Of a stretch of DNA of 46,262 nt, positions 8,390 to 15,558 are shown piece after piece. The position numbers and the translations under genes were made by a program. Every line of letters starts with the position of its first letter. Position 1 is the first letter of the stretch. Location: contig CAVHPP010000016.1 of assembly GCA_963638105.1 (NCBI GenBank), positions 1-46,262 on the forward strand, written 5' to 3'. The notes under the pieces are model-generated. The model was not told the DNA's origin. It saw nothing but the letters and a program-made list of their open reading frames with translations, and did no database searches. Origin of the DNA: CAG-217 sp963638105. GTDB lineage: Bacteria > Bacillota > Clostridia > Oscillospirales > Acutalibacteraceae.

Positions 8390-8695
8390 ATGGAATACAG
8401 ATTAGGTACAGATAATCATATTAAAGCCCGCGGCGAGACGGTGGAGCTCACCTGTCCCCAGTGCGGCAAAAAAGGGCATTTTGGCGTGTTTTCCAATTTT
8501 GAGCGCCGCATTGCTGTAAAATTGCCGCTGCCCCTGGAATGCCAAACGGTGTACTTTTTGGTATGTCCCAACTGCGCCGCCGTCTTTGGTGTAGACGAGC
8601 AAAAGGGCGATGATTTCAAAAAGGGTTCTCCCCTGTCCATCGGCAACTTTGACCTAAAGGACTTAAAGCCCTTTAAGCCGGAAAAGCAAGCGTGA
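8390..8695 (+). CDS. Small zinc-ribbon protein, function unknown
   Basis: The 101-residue protein carries two CxxC knuckles, CPQC (22-25) and CPNC (59-62), spaced as in a zinc ribbon with a long insert. The rest is soluble and lysine-rich toward the end. It has an AGGTGAT ribosome site and a consensus-like promoter. Its stop overlaps the GTG start of the next gene (GTGA), so the two are coupled. No function is recognised. Confidence 0.75.
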   Translation: MEYRLGTDNHIKARGETVELTCPQCGKKGHFGVFSNFERRIAVKLPLPLECQTVYFLVCPNCAAVFGVDEQKGDDFKKGSPLSIGNFDLKDLKPFKPEKQA

Positions 8696-8976
8696 CCCTG
8701 TACCGGTTCGCCCTGCTTTGGTTGGTGTGCACCAACCTGCTGGCCATCATACTGACCGTCAGCGACAAGGTACGGGCCAAAAAAGGCAAATGGCGCGTGC
8801 CGGAGGATACGCTGCTGTTCGTAGCGCTGTTGGGCGGCGCTGTGGGCGAGTACATGACCATGCGCCTGATCCGCCACAAGACCCGGCATAAAAAATTTAT
8901 GATCACCCTGCCGGTATTCATTCTGCTGCAAGCGGCGCTGGCCTTGGTGCTGGAAGCCAAATTTTATTTTTATTGA
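8692..8976 (+). CDS. DUF1294 family small membrane protein
   Basis: The 94-residue protein has a hydrophobic N-terminal helix, a basic loop with SDKVRAKKGKWRVPE, a second hydrophobic segment LLFVALLGGAVGEYM, the motif RHKTRHKKF, and a C-terminal membrane helix. The DK..A......R.PE.. and GG..G.......RHKT..KF pattern is that of DUF1294. The function of the family is unknown. The start is GTG, overlapping the upstream stop by four bases, and a strong terminator follows immediately. Confidence 0.88.
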   Translation: MTLYRFALLWLVCTNLLAIILTVSDKVRAKKGKWRVPEDTLLFVALLGGAVGEYMTMRLIRHKTRHKKFMITLPVFILLQAALALVLEAKFYFY

Positions 8977-8980
8977 TGGT

Positions 8981-9008
8981 AAAAACGGAGCCGTTTGGCT
9001 CCGTTTTT
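8981..9008. terminator. Bidirectional terminator between DUF1294 gene and spoIVA
   Basis: A 12-bp stem (AAAAACGGAGCC at 8981-8992 with GGCTCCGTTTTT at 8997-9008) closes a 4-base loop and has T-runs on both strands. It serves the plus-strand pair on the left and the minus-strand spoIVA on the right. Confidence 0.92.
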
Positions 9009-9020
9009 TTGTTTTTCTTG

Positions 9021-10496
9021 TTAAAGAATAATACAGATCAGCCCGCTGCACCCCTCGTTGATCACCCGCTCGATGGTCTCCCTGAACTTGTTGCGAGCGT
9101 CCTCCGGCATACGGTAAAGCTTGTTATTCAACCCCTCGTTCACCAGATCCAGCAACGGCTTGCCAAACAAATTGGTATTCCAAATGGCTGCCGGATCCTG
9201 TTCAAACTCTTTGAGCAGGTACATGACCAACTCCTGGGACTGGCTTTCGCTGCCTACAATAGGTGCCACTTCCGTATACGTATTGCAGCGGATCATATGA
9301 ATGGACGGCGCCTGTGCCCGGAGCTTTACACCGTAGCGGCCACCCTGTTTCATAATTTCCGGCTCATCCAGATGCATCTCATCCATGGCAGGCATTACAA
9401 TACCGTATCCGCTATTCTCCACATCCGCCAGCGCCTGCTCAAACCGTGCAAACCGCTGCTTGACAGCCACCAGCTGCAAGATCTGCTCCATTAACTGGCG
9501 TTCGTTGGCAATGGTCAGGCCGCATTTCTCGGACAACACCTGATAAAAGTAGCTGTGGTCCACCTGCACATCCAGCTGCACATCGCCGGTGGACAGATCC
9601 AGTCGCCGCACCTGTACGCTTTCAATCCGCGAAACCTGTGCCAACGCAGCGGTAAACTGCTGCACACTGTCAATGGTTGACAAACTGTGGCAGTCCTGTT
9701 GTACCGCAGCGAACAGCTCCGTTTTCCAAGGGTCCTGATCGTCCAGGCACTTGATCCAGCCGGGCATCAGCAGTTGTACGGAGCTGATGGGAAATTCGTA
9801 CAGCACTTTTTGCAGCACCGCATTGAACGCCTCGGCGTCCATTTCCATACAATTCTCTGCCAGCACCGGTACGCCGTATTTCTCCGTTAGTTCTGCGGCC
9901 AAAGCGACAGTACCCGGGGCTGTGGGCGTCTCAGAATTGAGCAGCACCACAAAGGGCTTGCCATAGGATTTTAGCTCCTCGATCACCCGCTCCTCTGCTT
10001 CTTCATACTCCGCTCTTGGGATAGAAGTAATGGTGCCGTCCGTCGTAACGACCAAACCGATGGTGGAGTGCTCGGTAATCACTTTCTTCGTGCCGATCTC
10101 CGCCGCCATATTAAAGGGTATTTCTTCCTCATACCAGGGCGTGCGCACCATCCGGGGCTGCTCCTCCTCAATATAGCCTACGGCACTGGGCACAATATAG
10201 CCTACACAGTCCACCAGCCGCACACGGAAGGAAGTGTGATCCGTCAAATGCAGGGTCACCGCTTCTTCCGGCACGAATTTCGGCTCCGTGGTCATAATGG
10301 TGCGCCCGGCAGCGGACTGGGGCAGTTCGTCCGTGGCCCGCTCTCGCTGGTACTCTCCGTCAATATTGGGGATCACCATGGTGTCCATAAATCGCTTGAT
10401 AAAAGTGGATTTGCCTGTGCGCACCGGCCCCACCACGCCGATATAAATATCACCCTGCGTTCGGAGAGCGATATCGCTGTAAATCCGTTGATTCAT
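9021..10496 (-). CDS. spoIVA: Stage IV sporulation protein A (spore-coat base ATPase)
   Basis: SpoIVA polymerises on the forespore surface using ATP and forms the base on which coat and cortex are built. The 491-residue protein has the P-loop GPVRTGKST (23-31), the VDCVGY Walker-B-like segment, and the extreme C-terminus CSGLICIIL, the region that in Bacillus contacts SpoVM. It lies directly downstream of sipL with only four bases between them and a GGGAGTG ribosome site reaching back into the sipL end. In Clostridioides difficile SpoIVA binds SipL, so this pairing fits. Expression is expected in the mother cell under sigma-E, though no such promoter was resolved here. Confidence 0.96.
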   Translation of the reverse strand: MNQRIYSDIALRTQGDIYIGVVGPVRTGKSTFIKRFMDTMVIPNIDGEYQRERATDELPQSAAGRTIMTTEPKFVPEEAVTLHLTDHTSFRVRLVDCVGYIVPSAVGYIEEEQPRMVRTPWYEEEIPFNMAAEIGTKKVITEHSTIGLVVTTDGTITSIPRAEYEEAEERVIEELKSYGKPFVVLLNSETPTAPGTVALAAELTEKYGVPVLAENCMEMDAEAFNAVLQKVLYEFPISSVQLLMPGWIKCLDDQDPWKTELFAAVQQDCHSLSTIDSVQQFTAALAQVSRIESVQVRRLDLSTGDVQLDVQVDHSYFYQVLSEKCGLTIANERQLMEQILQLVAVKQRFARFEQALADVENSGYGIVMPAMDEMHLDEPEIMKQGGRYGVKLRAQAPSIHMIRCNTYTEVAPIVGSESQSQELVMYLLKEFEQDPAAIWNTNLFGKPLLDLVNEGLNNKLYRMPEDARNKFRETIERVINEGCSGLICIIL

Positions 10497-10500
10497 ATGC

Positions 10501-11994
10501 TCACACTCCCGGAATCAAAAGAATGGTTTGTTGGCGAAGTATATCTTCCGTCAGTTGATTTTCCTGCTGAATCAGCTCGGTGCGAGAGCGGAATTTTTTG
10601 GCAATGTCCCACAGGCTCTCGTCCTTGGCGGCAAAATACAGTGTCAGCACCGGCGACTCACCGGCACTGCAGGGTTGCAGCTCCACATCGGTTACCGTCT
10701 GCATCTCCGCCTGGGTGTACAGGCAGGCACTGTACTCTATATTCACCCGCAGTTCAATGCGGTTAGCCGACTGTAAGATATAATCAAAGGATTGCAGACC
10801 GGCGCCTACAAATCCGGCGCACTTGTCATCCGTCAGTGCCAGTTGCAGCCGGGTCACGCCGTCCTTACAACATAGATTGCCGCTCACATCGTGGTAGGCT
10901 ACGCCGTAACCCATTTCCACCAGCAGCAGGCCGTTTTGCACCCGCGCCTCCTGTATAGCCAGGGACAGATCCAAAATTTCCGTGATCTCCGTGTCCTCAA
11001 AGCTTAGATCTGCAGACAATGTTTTGCCGTCATAGAAAAATTGAGGATCTCGCAGCAACGGAACCGTGCCGGTCTGCACTCGAGCGTCATAAGCAATGGC
11101 ATAGGCGTCTGTCACCAGTCGGGTATCGCTGACCCGGGCGGCGGTGTAGGATACACAAAAGGCTCCGGCAATCTCCAACCGGCGCAGGTCGTTATTTTCG
11201 TCCGGCACCGGCTTTACAAACAGAGAGCCGATCTTCACTTGTGCAAAGGCATGGCTGTCCTCGGTCATACCGGCCACATCCACGATTTTACTGCTGTGCA
11301 CGGTAAAGCAGCATTTCTCCGTGTTATGTTCCGTGTTTTCATAGACCACGCATAACTCAGCCCGGCATTTCACCAGCATTTTGCCCGCAATGGCGCGCAC
11401 CTCGTCAATCACCGCAAAGGCACCGGTGTGGATCAACACAGAAATATTGGTGTTGTGCTGGCCGATGGCAAATTTTTCGTCAAAGTCGCAGGAGAACAGT
11501 CCGGCGTCCAGCACCTCCAGGCACTGGGCGTCTGCCTGGCGCAAAATGGCACCGCAGCAGTCAGTCAGCTGACTCTGCTCCATATAGGCAAAGACCTCTG
11601 TGTGGACTTGCAGCCCGGAGCGCACCTCTAACTTGCGCTGATTGATCAACCGATAGTTGGTAAAGTCCGTACAAGTGTGCACCTGGGCAAAGGCAAAGGC
11701 GTCCGTCACCGGTGCGTCAATGTTTTTAGTGAACCGCTCCTCAAACGCGGCGGACAAACAGCACCCGGAAGTGGAGATATACACCAGCGAAATGCGGCTG
11801 CGTCCTGTCACCCTTAAGCTGCCGGAGGCATATTCATAGTCCGTCACCGCATGACTGCACACGCACCGCACCACCCGCTCCACATCTTCGCAGTATTGGG
11901 GCAGGCTCTCCTGGTATTCCACTTCAAACTTTGCTTCTCCCGTGCCCAAACAAACCGTGCGCTTGCTGTCGGCAAAGGTCTTTTCCGTTTCCAT
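10501..11994 (-). CDS. sipL: SipL-like SPOCS-domain (DUF3794) and LysM protein
   Basis: The 497-residue protein shows repeated SPOCS (DUF3794) modules over most of its length and a C-terminal LysM domain from about residue 450, with the typical SLWDIAKKFRS and QQTILLIPGV segments. This is the architecture of SipL, the clostridial partner that binds SpoIVA through its LysM domain and is needed for coat attachment. It is followed at four bases by spoIVA on the same strand, strongly supporting the assignment. An AAGGAG site precedes the ATG by 8 bases. SafA/SpoVID-like proteins of Bacillus play the related role, but the SPOCS domains point to SipL. Confidence 0.9.
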   Translation of the reverse strand: METEKTFADSKRTVCLGTGEAKFEVEYQESLPQYCEDVERVVRCVCSHAVTDYEYASGSLRVTGRSRISLVYISTSGCCLSAAFEERFTKNIDAPVTDAFAFAQVHTCTDFTNYRLINQRKLEVRSGLQVHTEVFAYMEQSQLTDCCGAILRQADAQCLEVLDAGLFSCDFDEKFAIGQHNTNISVLIHTGAFAVIDEVRAIAGKMLVKCRAELCVVYENTEHNTEKCCFTVHSSKIVDVAGMTEDSHAFAQVKIGSLFVKPVPDENNDLRRLEIAGAFCVSYTAARVSDTRLVTDAYAIAYDARVQTGTVPLLRDPQFFYDGKTLSADLSFEDTEITEILDLSLAIQEARVQNGLLLVEMGYGVAYHDVSGNLCCKDGVTRLQLALTDDKCAGFVGAGLQSFDYILQSANRIELRVNIEYSACLYTQAEMQTVTDVELQPCSAGESPVLTLYFAAKDESLWDIAKKFRSRTELIQQENQLTEDILRQQTILLIPGV

Positions 11995-12077
11995 TGCAAC
12001 ATCTCCTTACAGTTACTGGTAATATCTATGCGCTCGCACCCCCGCCTATGCACACCAAAGAAAAATGTTACAACGAG

Positions 12078-12113
12078 AAAACCCGCAGCACCTTTTCAGG
12101 TCCCGCGGGTTTT
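12078..12113. terminator. Terminator downstream of the A+T-rich dGTPase-like gene
   Basis: A 9-bp stem (AAAACCCGC at 12078-12086 with GCGGGTTTT at 12105-12113) encloses a short internal stem. It can work on either strand. It lies 40 bases after the stop codon of the gene at 12154-13614 and before the start of sipL, so it separates the two. Confidence 0.7.
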
Positions 12114-12153
12114 GTTTTAGTTCTCTGATAGAAAGCCTATTAGGCTTTTTAAA

Positions 12154-13614
12154 TCAATTATACAGGTTCTTAAACTCCTGCATGGCAAAATGATCTGTCA
12201 TACCGGCTATATGATCTGCAATATGCCGCATGAGTATGATTTTTTGCTGCTCGTCACTTTTTTCTTTTCTGATATTTTCAAATTCTGCGCGCAAAGGGCC
12301 TATGCTTTCATTAGGATCATCCGGAAGATTGTTATATCGCCTAAGATCAGACATACACCGTCTAACCGCTTCGTCTGACAGTTGCTGCGGATGCGAATAA
12401 TAAGCCTGAAACAGCTTTCTGATTATGTACTGGCCTTTTGCATTCATCCGCTCCACCTCTTGCGAATGATGAATTTTTGTGCTTATAGTTTTGCCGTATT
12501 CGTCTCTTAATCGGTCAATTCTATTGTCCATTGCATCCAACATTTGCAAACCGATCGCCCCTTGGATTTCCTCATCATCGCTGCTGTGTTCCTTAAAGAA
12601 CGCTACACGATCCTTCTTATTCCGTTCTATCCATAGGTTATCCAAATTGTGCATCGAACAGCGTACCAGACGATTGACCAATGTATTGACAACGACTCTG
12701 GAAAAATCTGTAATATATTTCGTATCAATTTGCGTTCTACCTTTAAGATCTGCCAGCAAATGCAAATCATCATCAACCATGAAGGATTCCATGTTCGTCT
12801 CAACGCATTCGCACACCTCTTTGCCGGTCATAGCATACCCGCGCAGCGCATCTTCCAGGTCGTGGTGCCACTGTGCAATGGTGTCTGCTTCTCTTACCAC
12901 CAATGCCTCAAAAGACCACGCATTCCGTTCATCTTTACAACCAGGAAGTAAAAACAACGAATTATATTGTTTAATATACGAAGGAGTAAAGAAATTGGGA
13001 TACACTCTTACTTTGTCGCGACTATATTCCGGCCGTGAGTGATTCATCATCCCCCACAAGGTATAATTGGTCAAATTGAGTCCATTCTCCCCATAATCGG
13101 ACTCAATGGTTACTGCCACACGAACACTTTGGATATTGTGTTTAAAACCAAGCATGGATTCTTGAAAAGTTCCGTTTATAAAATTTTCAACATTATTCAT
13201 TGGGGATTTTTTTACCAGCACAGTATCAGACGGAGACATGATCTCGTGCAGCATTTGCTCACCGGCATGTCCAAACGGCGTGTGGCCTAAATCGTGACCT
13301 AAGGCGATCGCCTCCGTTAAATTGCAATCAAGCCGCAGTGCATGAGAGATCGTCCGTGCAATTTGGGACACCTCCAGGGTATGAGTCAACCGATTTCTCT
13401 GATGGTCGTCCGTACCTGTTAAGTATATCTGCGTTTTGCCGGACAATCTGCGAAAAGCGCTGCAATACAGCACCCGGTCACGATCGCGCATGAAATCCGT
13501 TCGGTAAACCTGATTTTCTGATTCTACTTTTCCTTTCCGCTTAGCAAGTTCAACAGGTGCGGAAAAATCCAGGTCAGCATTTTTAAATTGATACCATTCT
13601 TTTTGATCTATCAT
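12154..13614 (-). CDS. dGTPase-like HD-domain dNTP triphosphohydrolase, A+T-rich
   Basis: This protein of 486 residues belongs to the Dgt family, which hydrolyses dNTPs to nucleosides and triphosphate. Family motifs are present: FRRLSGKTQ, RNRLTHTLEV with H78, and GHDLGHTPFGHAGE with the HD pair H107-D108; a later VREADTIAQ segment supplies the last metal-binding Asp. It is about 150 residues longer than the second Dgt homologue in this window. Two hand-counted 60-base lines average near 40% G+C against 50-57% for neighbouring genes. It has its own promoter and terminator. The housekeeping dgt is more likely the one next to dnaG; this copy may be acquired and could have a phage-defence role, which is inference. 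Confidence 0.88.
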   Translation of the reverse strand: MIDQKEWYQFKNADLDFSAPVELAKRKGKVESENQVYRTDFMRDRDRVLYCSAFRRLSGKTQIYLTGTDDHQRNRLTHTLEVSQIARTISHALRLDCNLTEAIALGHDLGHTPFGHAGEQMLHEIMSPSDTVLVKKSPMNNVENFINGTFQESMLGFKHNIQSVRVAVTIESDYGENGLNLTNYTLWGMMNHSRPEYSRDKVRVYPNFFTPSYIKQYNSLFLLPGCKDERNAWSFEALVVREADTIAQWHHDLEDALRGYAMTGKEVCECVETNMESFMVDDDLHLLADLKGRTQIDTKYITDFSRVVVNTLVNRLVRCSMHNLDNLWIERNKKDRVAFFKEHSSDDEEIQGAIGLQMLDAMDNRIDRLRDEYGKTISTKIHHSQEVERMNAKGQYIIRKLFQAYYSHPQQLSDEAVRRCMSDLRRYNNLPDDPNESIGPLRAEFENIRKEKSDEQQKIILMRHIADHIAGMTDHFAMQEFKNLYN

Positions 13615-13649
13615 AGTTATTCTCCTTTATCATATCTTTTTATGTCTTA

Positions 13650-13678
13650 ATAGTAACACTTCTGTATAATCTTGTCAA
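13650..13678 (-). promoter_or_regulatory. Sigma-A promoter for the A+T-rich dGTPase-like gene
   Basis: A perfect TTGACA (13678-13673) and TACTAT (13655-13650) are 17 bases apart on the minus strand, about 35 bases upstream of the start codon, which has AGGAG in front. Confidence 0.8.
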
Positions 13679-13713
13679 TGTGTTTCTAGTATTTTTCACA
13701 TCTCGCAAAAAAG

Positions 13714-13751
13714 AAAAAGACTTCGTTACCCTGTGATAACGAAGTCTTTTT
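13714..13751 (-). terminator. Terminator of the yicC-to-spoVM operon
   Basis: A 15-bp perfect stem (arms 13714-13728 and 13737-13751, core GACTTCGTTA/TAACGAAGTC) with an 8-base loop is followed by a T-rich tract on the minus strand. It begins 10 bases after the spoVM stop codon. Confidence 0.92.
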
Positions 13752-13761
13752 TATGTTAGCT

Positions 13762-13851
13762 TTAAGTTTCCGGCTTTACTTTTTTGATCTTAAAGACGAC
13801 GCGCAGCAGCGGCGCCAGCACCTTTGGGCGATCCAGTACGATCACTTGCAT
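13762..13851 (-). CDS. spoVM: SpoVM, 29-residue amphipathic spore-coat anchor
   Basis: This 29-codon gene encodes MQVIVLDRPKVLAPLLRVVF followed by a basic tail. In Bacillus, SpoVM is a 26-residue amphipathic helix that senses forespore membrane curvature and recruits SpoIVA. Aligned without gaps to that peptide, Pro9, Lys10, Leu12 and Arg17 are identical and the C-terminus is basic in both. A strong AGGAGGG site lies five bases before the ATG and a strong terminator follows. The order prkC-rsgA-thiN-spoVM is the same as in Bacillus. An extra proline at position 14 within the expected helix is unusual. Confidence 0.88.
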   Translation of the reverse strand: MQVIVLDRPKVLAPLLRVVFKIKKVKPET

Positions 13852-13864
13852 AATGGCCCTCCTT

Positions 13865-14008
13865 TTAGCGTTTACAGCAAATAATGCCCAGGACGATTAC
13901 GGCGATGGCCAAAATGCGGGTGACCCAAATGGTGGGGCAGCAACAGGCGATCACCAGTCCTGCACCGAATGCGATCCACAAAAAGTCACGCCTGCACATC
14001 TTTTTCAC
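13865..14008 (-). CDS. 47-residue cysteine-rich membrane peptide between thiN and spoVM
   Basis: This small open frame starts at GTG (14008; an in-frame ATG lies three codons later) and ends 13 bases before the spoVM start, with the SpoVM ribosome site in the gap. The product opens with a basic segment (KKMCRRD), then two hydrophobic stretches (residues about 9-24 and 28-44) joined by CCCPTIWVTR, and ends CCKR. It therefore looks like a tiny membrane protein with two short helices or a hairpin and six cysteines. A GGGGTG motif lies upstream of the GTG. No homologue is recognised. Its position suggests co-transcription with spoVM, and perhaps a sporulation membrane role, which is inference. 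Confidence 0.6.
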   Translation of the reverse strand: MKKMCRRDFLWIAFGAGLVIACCCPTIWVTRILAIAVIVLGIICCKR

Positions 14009-14043
14009 ACCGAACACCCCGCAAATGCTGTATTTACACCATA

Positions 14044-14688
14044 CTATGCGCGCAATTGCAGATCGTTACTGAGCACCGTCAGCAGTCGGCCCTCCCGGAA
14101 AGAAATGGAACATTCCCCGCCCCGCACCTCATTGCTTTGGCACATAGAGGTGGCCGGGGCCAGGTCATAGTCCGTCAATTCCCACTCGGCGCCCCGAATG
14201 GTCAGACCCCGGCACACGCCGCCAAAGGCAAACAGGGAGAAATAGCCGTAGCCCGCCCCGCTAAAGGAAAAAGGGCCGTCAGAAATAAAAAGCTTTTCAT
14301 TGGGGGTAATAATCTCCGCCTGCACACCGCGGTCCAGGCAATAGGCCAAGTTTGCCACATTGGAGAAAGAATGGTCAAAGCGGTTGCCGATGGCGCCCAC
14401 CAGAGTCAGGTGGGTATAGCCGCGCTCCATAGCGATCTTTATGGCCGCCAGCGTGTCCGTATCGTCCTTATGCGCGGGCATCACAATCAGTTCCTTGCTG
14501 TGCTCCGGCACCGGTGAAGAATCAAAGTCCCCTACCACAAGATCCGGCTCCAGTCCCAGACGACGGCACTTTTGATAGCCGCTGTCTGCTGCTACCACAA
14601 AAGCGCCGGGCAACAACGGCTTTATGTAGGCAATATCCGCCTCCGGCGCGCCGCTGACAATCAGGCAGCGCTTTATTTCCGTTCCCAT
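14044..14688 (-). CDS. thiN: Thiamine pyrophosphokinase
   Basis: The enzyme converts thiamine and ATP to thiamine diphosphate and AMP. The 214-residue protein has the family motifs ADSG (34-37), GDFDS (53-57), KDDTDT (74-79) and GAIGNRFDH. The C-terminal beta-rich domain (GGVCRGLTIRGAEWEL...) binds thiamine. Its start overlaps the rsgA end by 16 bases. In Bacillus rpe lies between rsgA and thiN; here it is absent. Confidence 0.96.
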   Translation of the reverse strand: MGTEIKRCLIVSGAPEADIAYIKPLLPGAFVVAADSGYQKCRRLGLEPDLVVGDFDSSPVPEHSKELIVMPAHKDDTDTLAAIKIAMERGYTHLTLVGAIGNRFDHSFSNVANLAYCLDRGVQAEIITPNEKLFISDGPFSFSGAGYGYFSLFAFGGVCRGLTIRGAEWELTDYDLAPATSMCQSNEVRGGECSISFREGRLLTVLSNDLQLRA

Positions 14689-15557
14689 TTTTTAATATCC
14701 TTTACCTGATTATAAAATTCAACATAACTGTTGTGGCGGCTTTCGCTGATCTCGCCCCGCTCCACAGCGGCGCATACAGCACAGCCTTTATCTGCCACAT
14801 GGGTGCAGCTATTAAAGCGGCAATCCCCCAAATAAGGGCGAAAATCCGGGAAGCACTCGGGAAGCTCCTCTTTGTCAATCTCCGCATCCCGCTCCAGTTC
14901 CAGCGCAGAAAAGCCGGGGGTATCCGCTACCCAACCACCGGCCACCGGATACAACTCACAATGCCGGGTGGTGTGGCGACCGCGCCCCAGCTTCTTGCTG
15001 GTTTCGCCGGTTTCCAGCGCCAAATCCGGGCACAGACGGTTCAGCAGTGTGGACTTGCCCACGCCGCTGTTGCCGGTAAATGCGCACAACTTGCCGGAGA
15101 TCAGCGCCGGCAATTCGTCTGTCCCTGCGCCGGAGCGGGCATTACACAGCACCACAGGGTAACCGGCTTTTTTGTAAATGTCGGCATACTGCTGCCCGTT
15201 CTCTGCCAAATCCGCCTTAGTGAGCACGATCACACAATCAATGCCCTTTTGCGCCGCCAGCACCGTCAGCTTGTCGATCTGCACGGTGCGGATCTCCGGA
15301 TCTACCAAAGACGACACAATAAAGAGCCGGTCTAAATTGGCCAGCGGCGGCCGGCGCAATTCATTTTTGCGAGGCAAAATCGTGTCAATGGTATTCTCCC
15401 CTTGCGCGTTCACGGTAATCTCTACCCGATCCCCAACCAACGGGGTGATCCGCTGCTTGCGAAAGGCGCCCCGCGCCTTGCACTCATATAATCCATCGGC
15501 GGTTTCTACATAATAGAAACCGCCGATTCCTTTGTGAATTCTGCCTATTACTGCCAT
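14673..15557 (-). CDS. rsgA: RsgA, circularly permuted ribosome-assembly GTPase
   Basis: RsgA assists late maturation of the 30S subunit. The 294-residue protein has an N-terminal OB fold, then the permuted G motifs, with TKAD (113-116) before the P-loop GNSGVGKST (162-170) and the DTPG segment, and a C-terminal zinc knuckle built from cysteines and a histidine in CRFNSCTHVADKGCAV. It starts two bases after the prkC stop and overlaps thiN, consistent with one operon. In Firmicutes RsgA is a PrkC substrate, which fits the adjacency. Confidence 0.97.
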   Translation of the reverse strand: MAVIGRIHKGIGGFYYVETADGLYECKARGAFRKQRITPLVGDRVEITVNAQGENTIDTILPRKNELRRPPLANLDRLFIVSSLVDPEIRTVQIDKLTVLAAQKGIDCVIVLTKADLAENGQQYADIYKKAGYPVVLCNARSGAGTDELPALISGKLCAFTGNSGVGKSTLLNRLCPDLALETGETSKKLGRGRHTTRHCELYPVAGGWVADTPGFSALELERDAEIDKEELPECFPDFRPYLGDCRFNSCTHVADKGCAVCAAVERGEISESRHNSYVEFYNQVKDIKKWERK

Positions 15558-15558
15558 A

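Noticed and set aside
12000..12150. Sigma-E type promoter upstream of sipL
   Set aside because: CATAGATA-like sequence is present, but no convincing -35 partner at proper spacing could be placed by eye.
13714..13751. Attachment site or transposon end flanking the A+T-rich dGTPase gene
   Set aside because: The inverted repeat is an ordinary terminator with a T-tract, and no matching copy or target duplication was seen on the other side of the gene.
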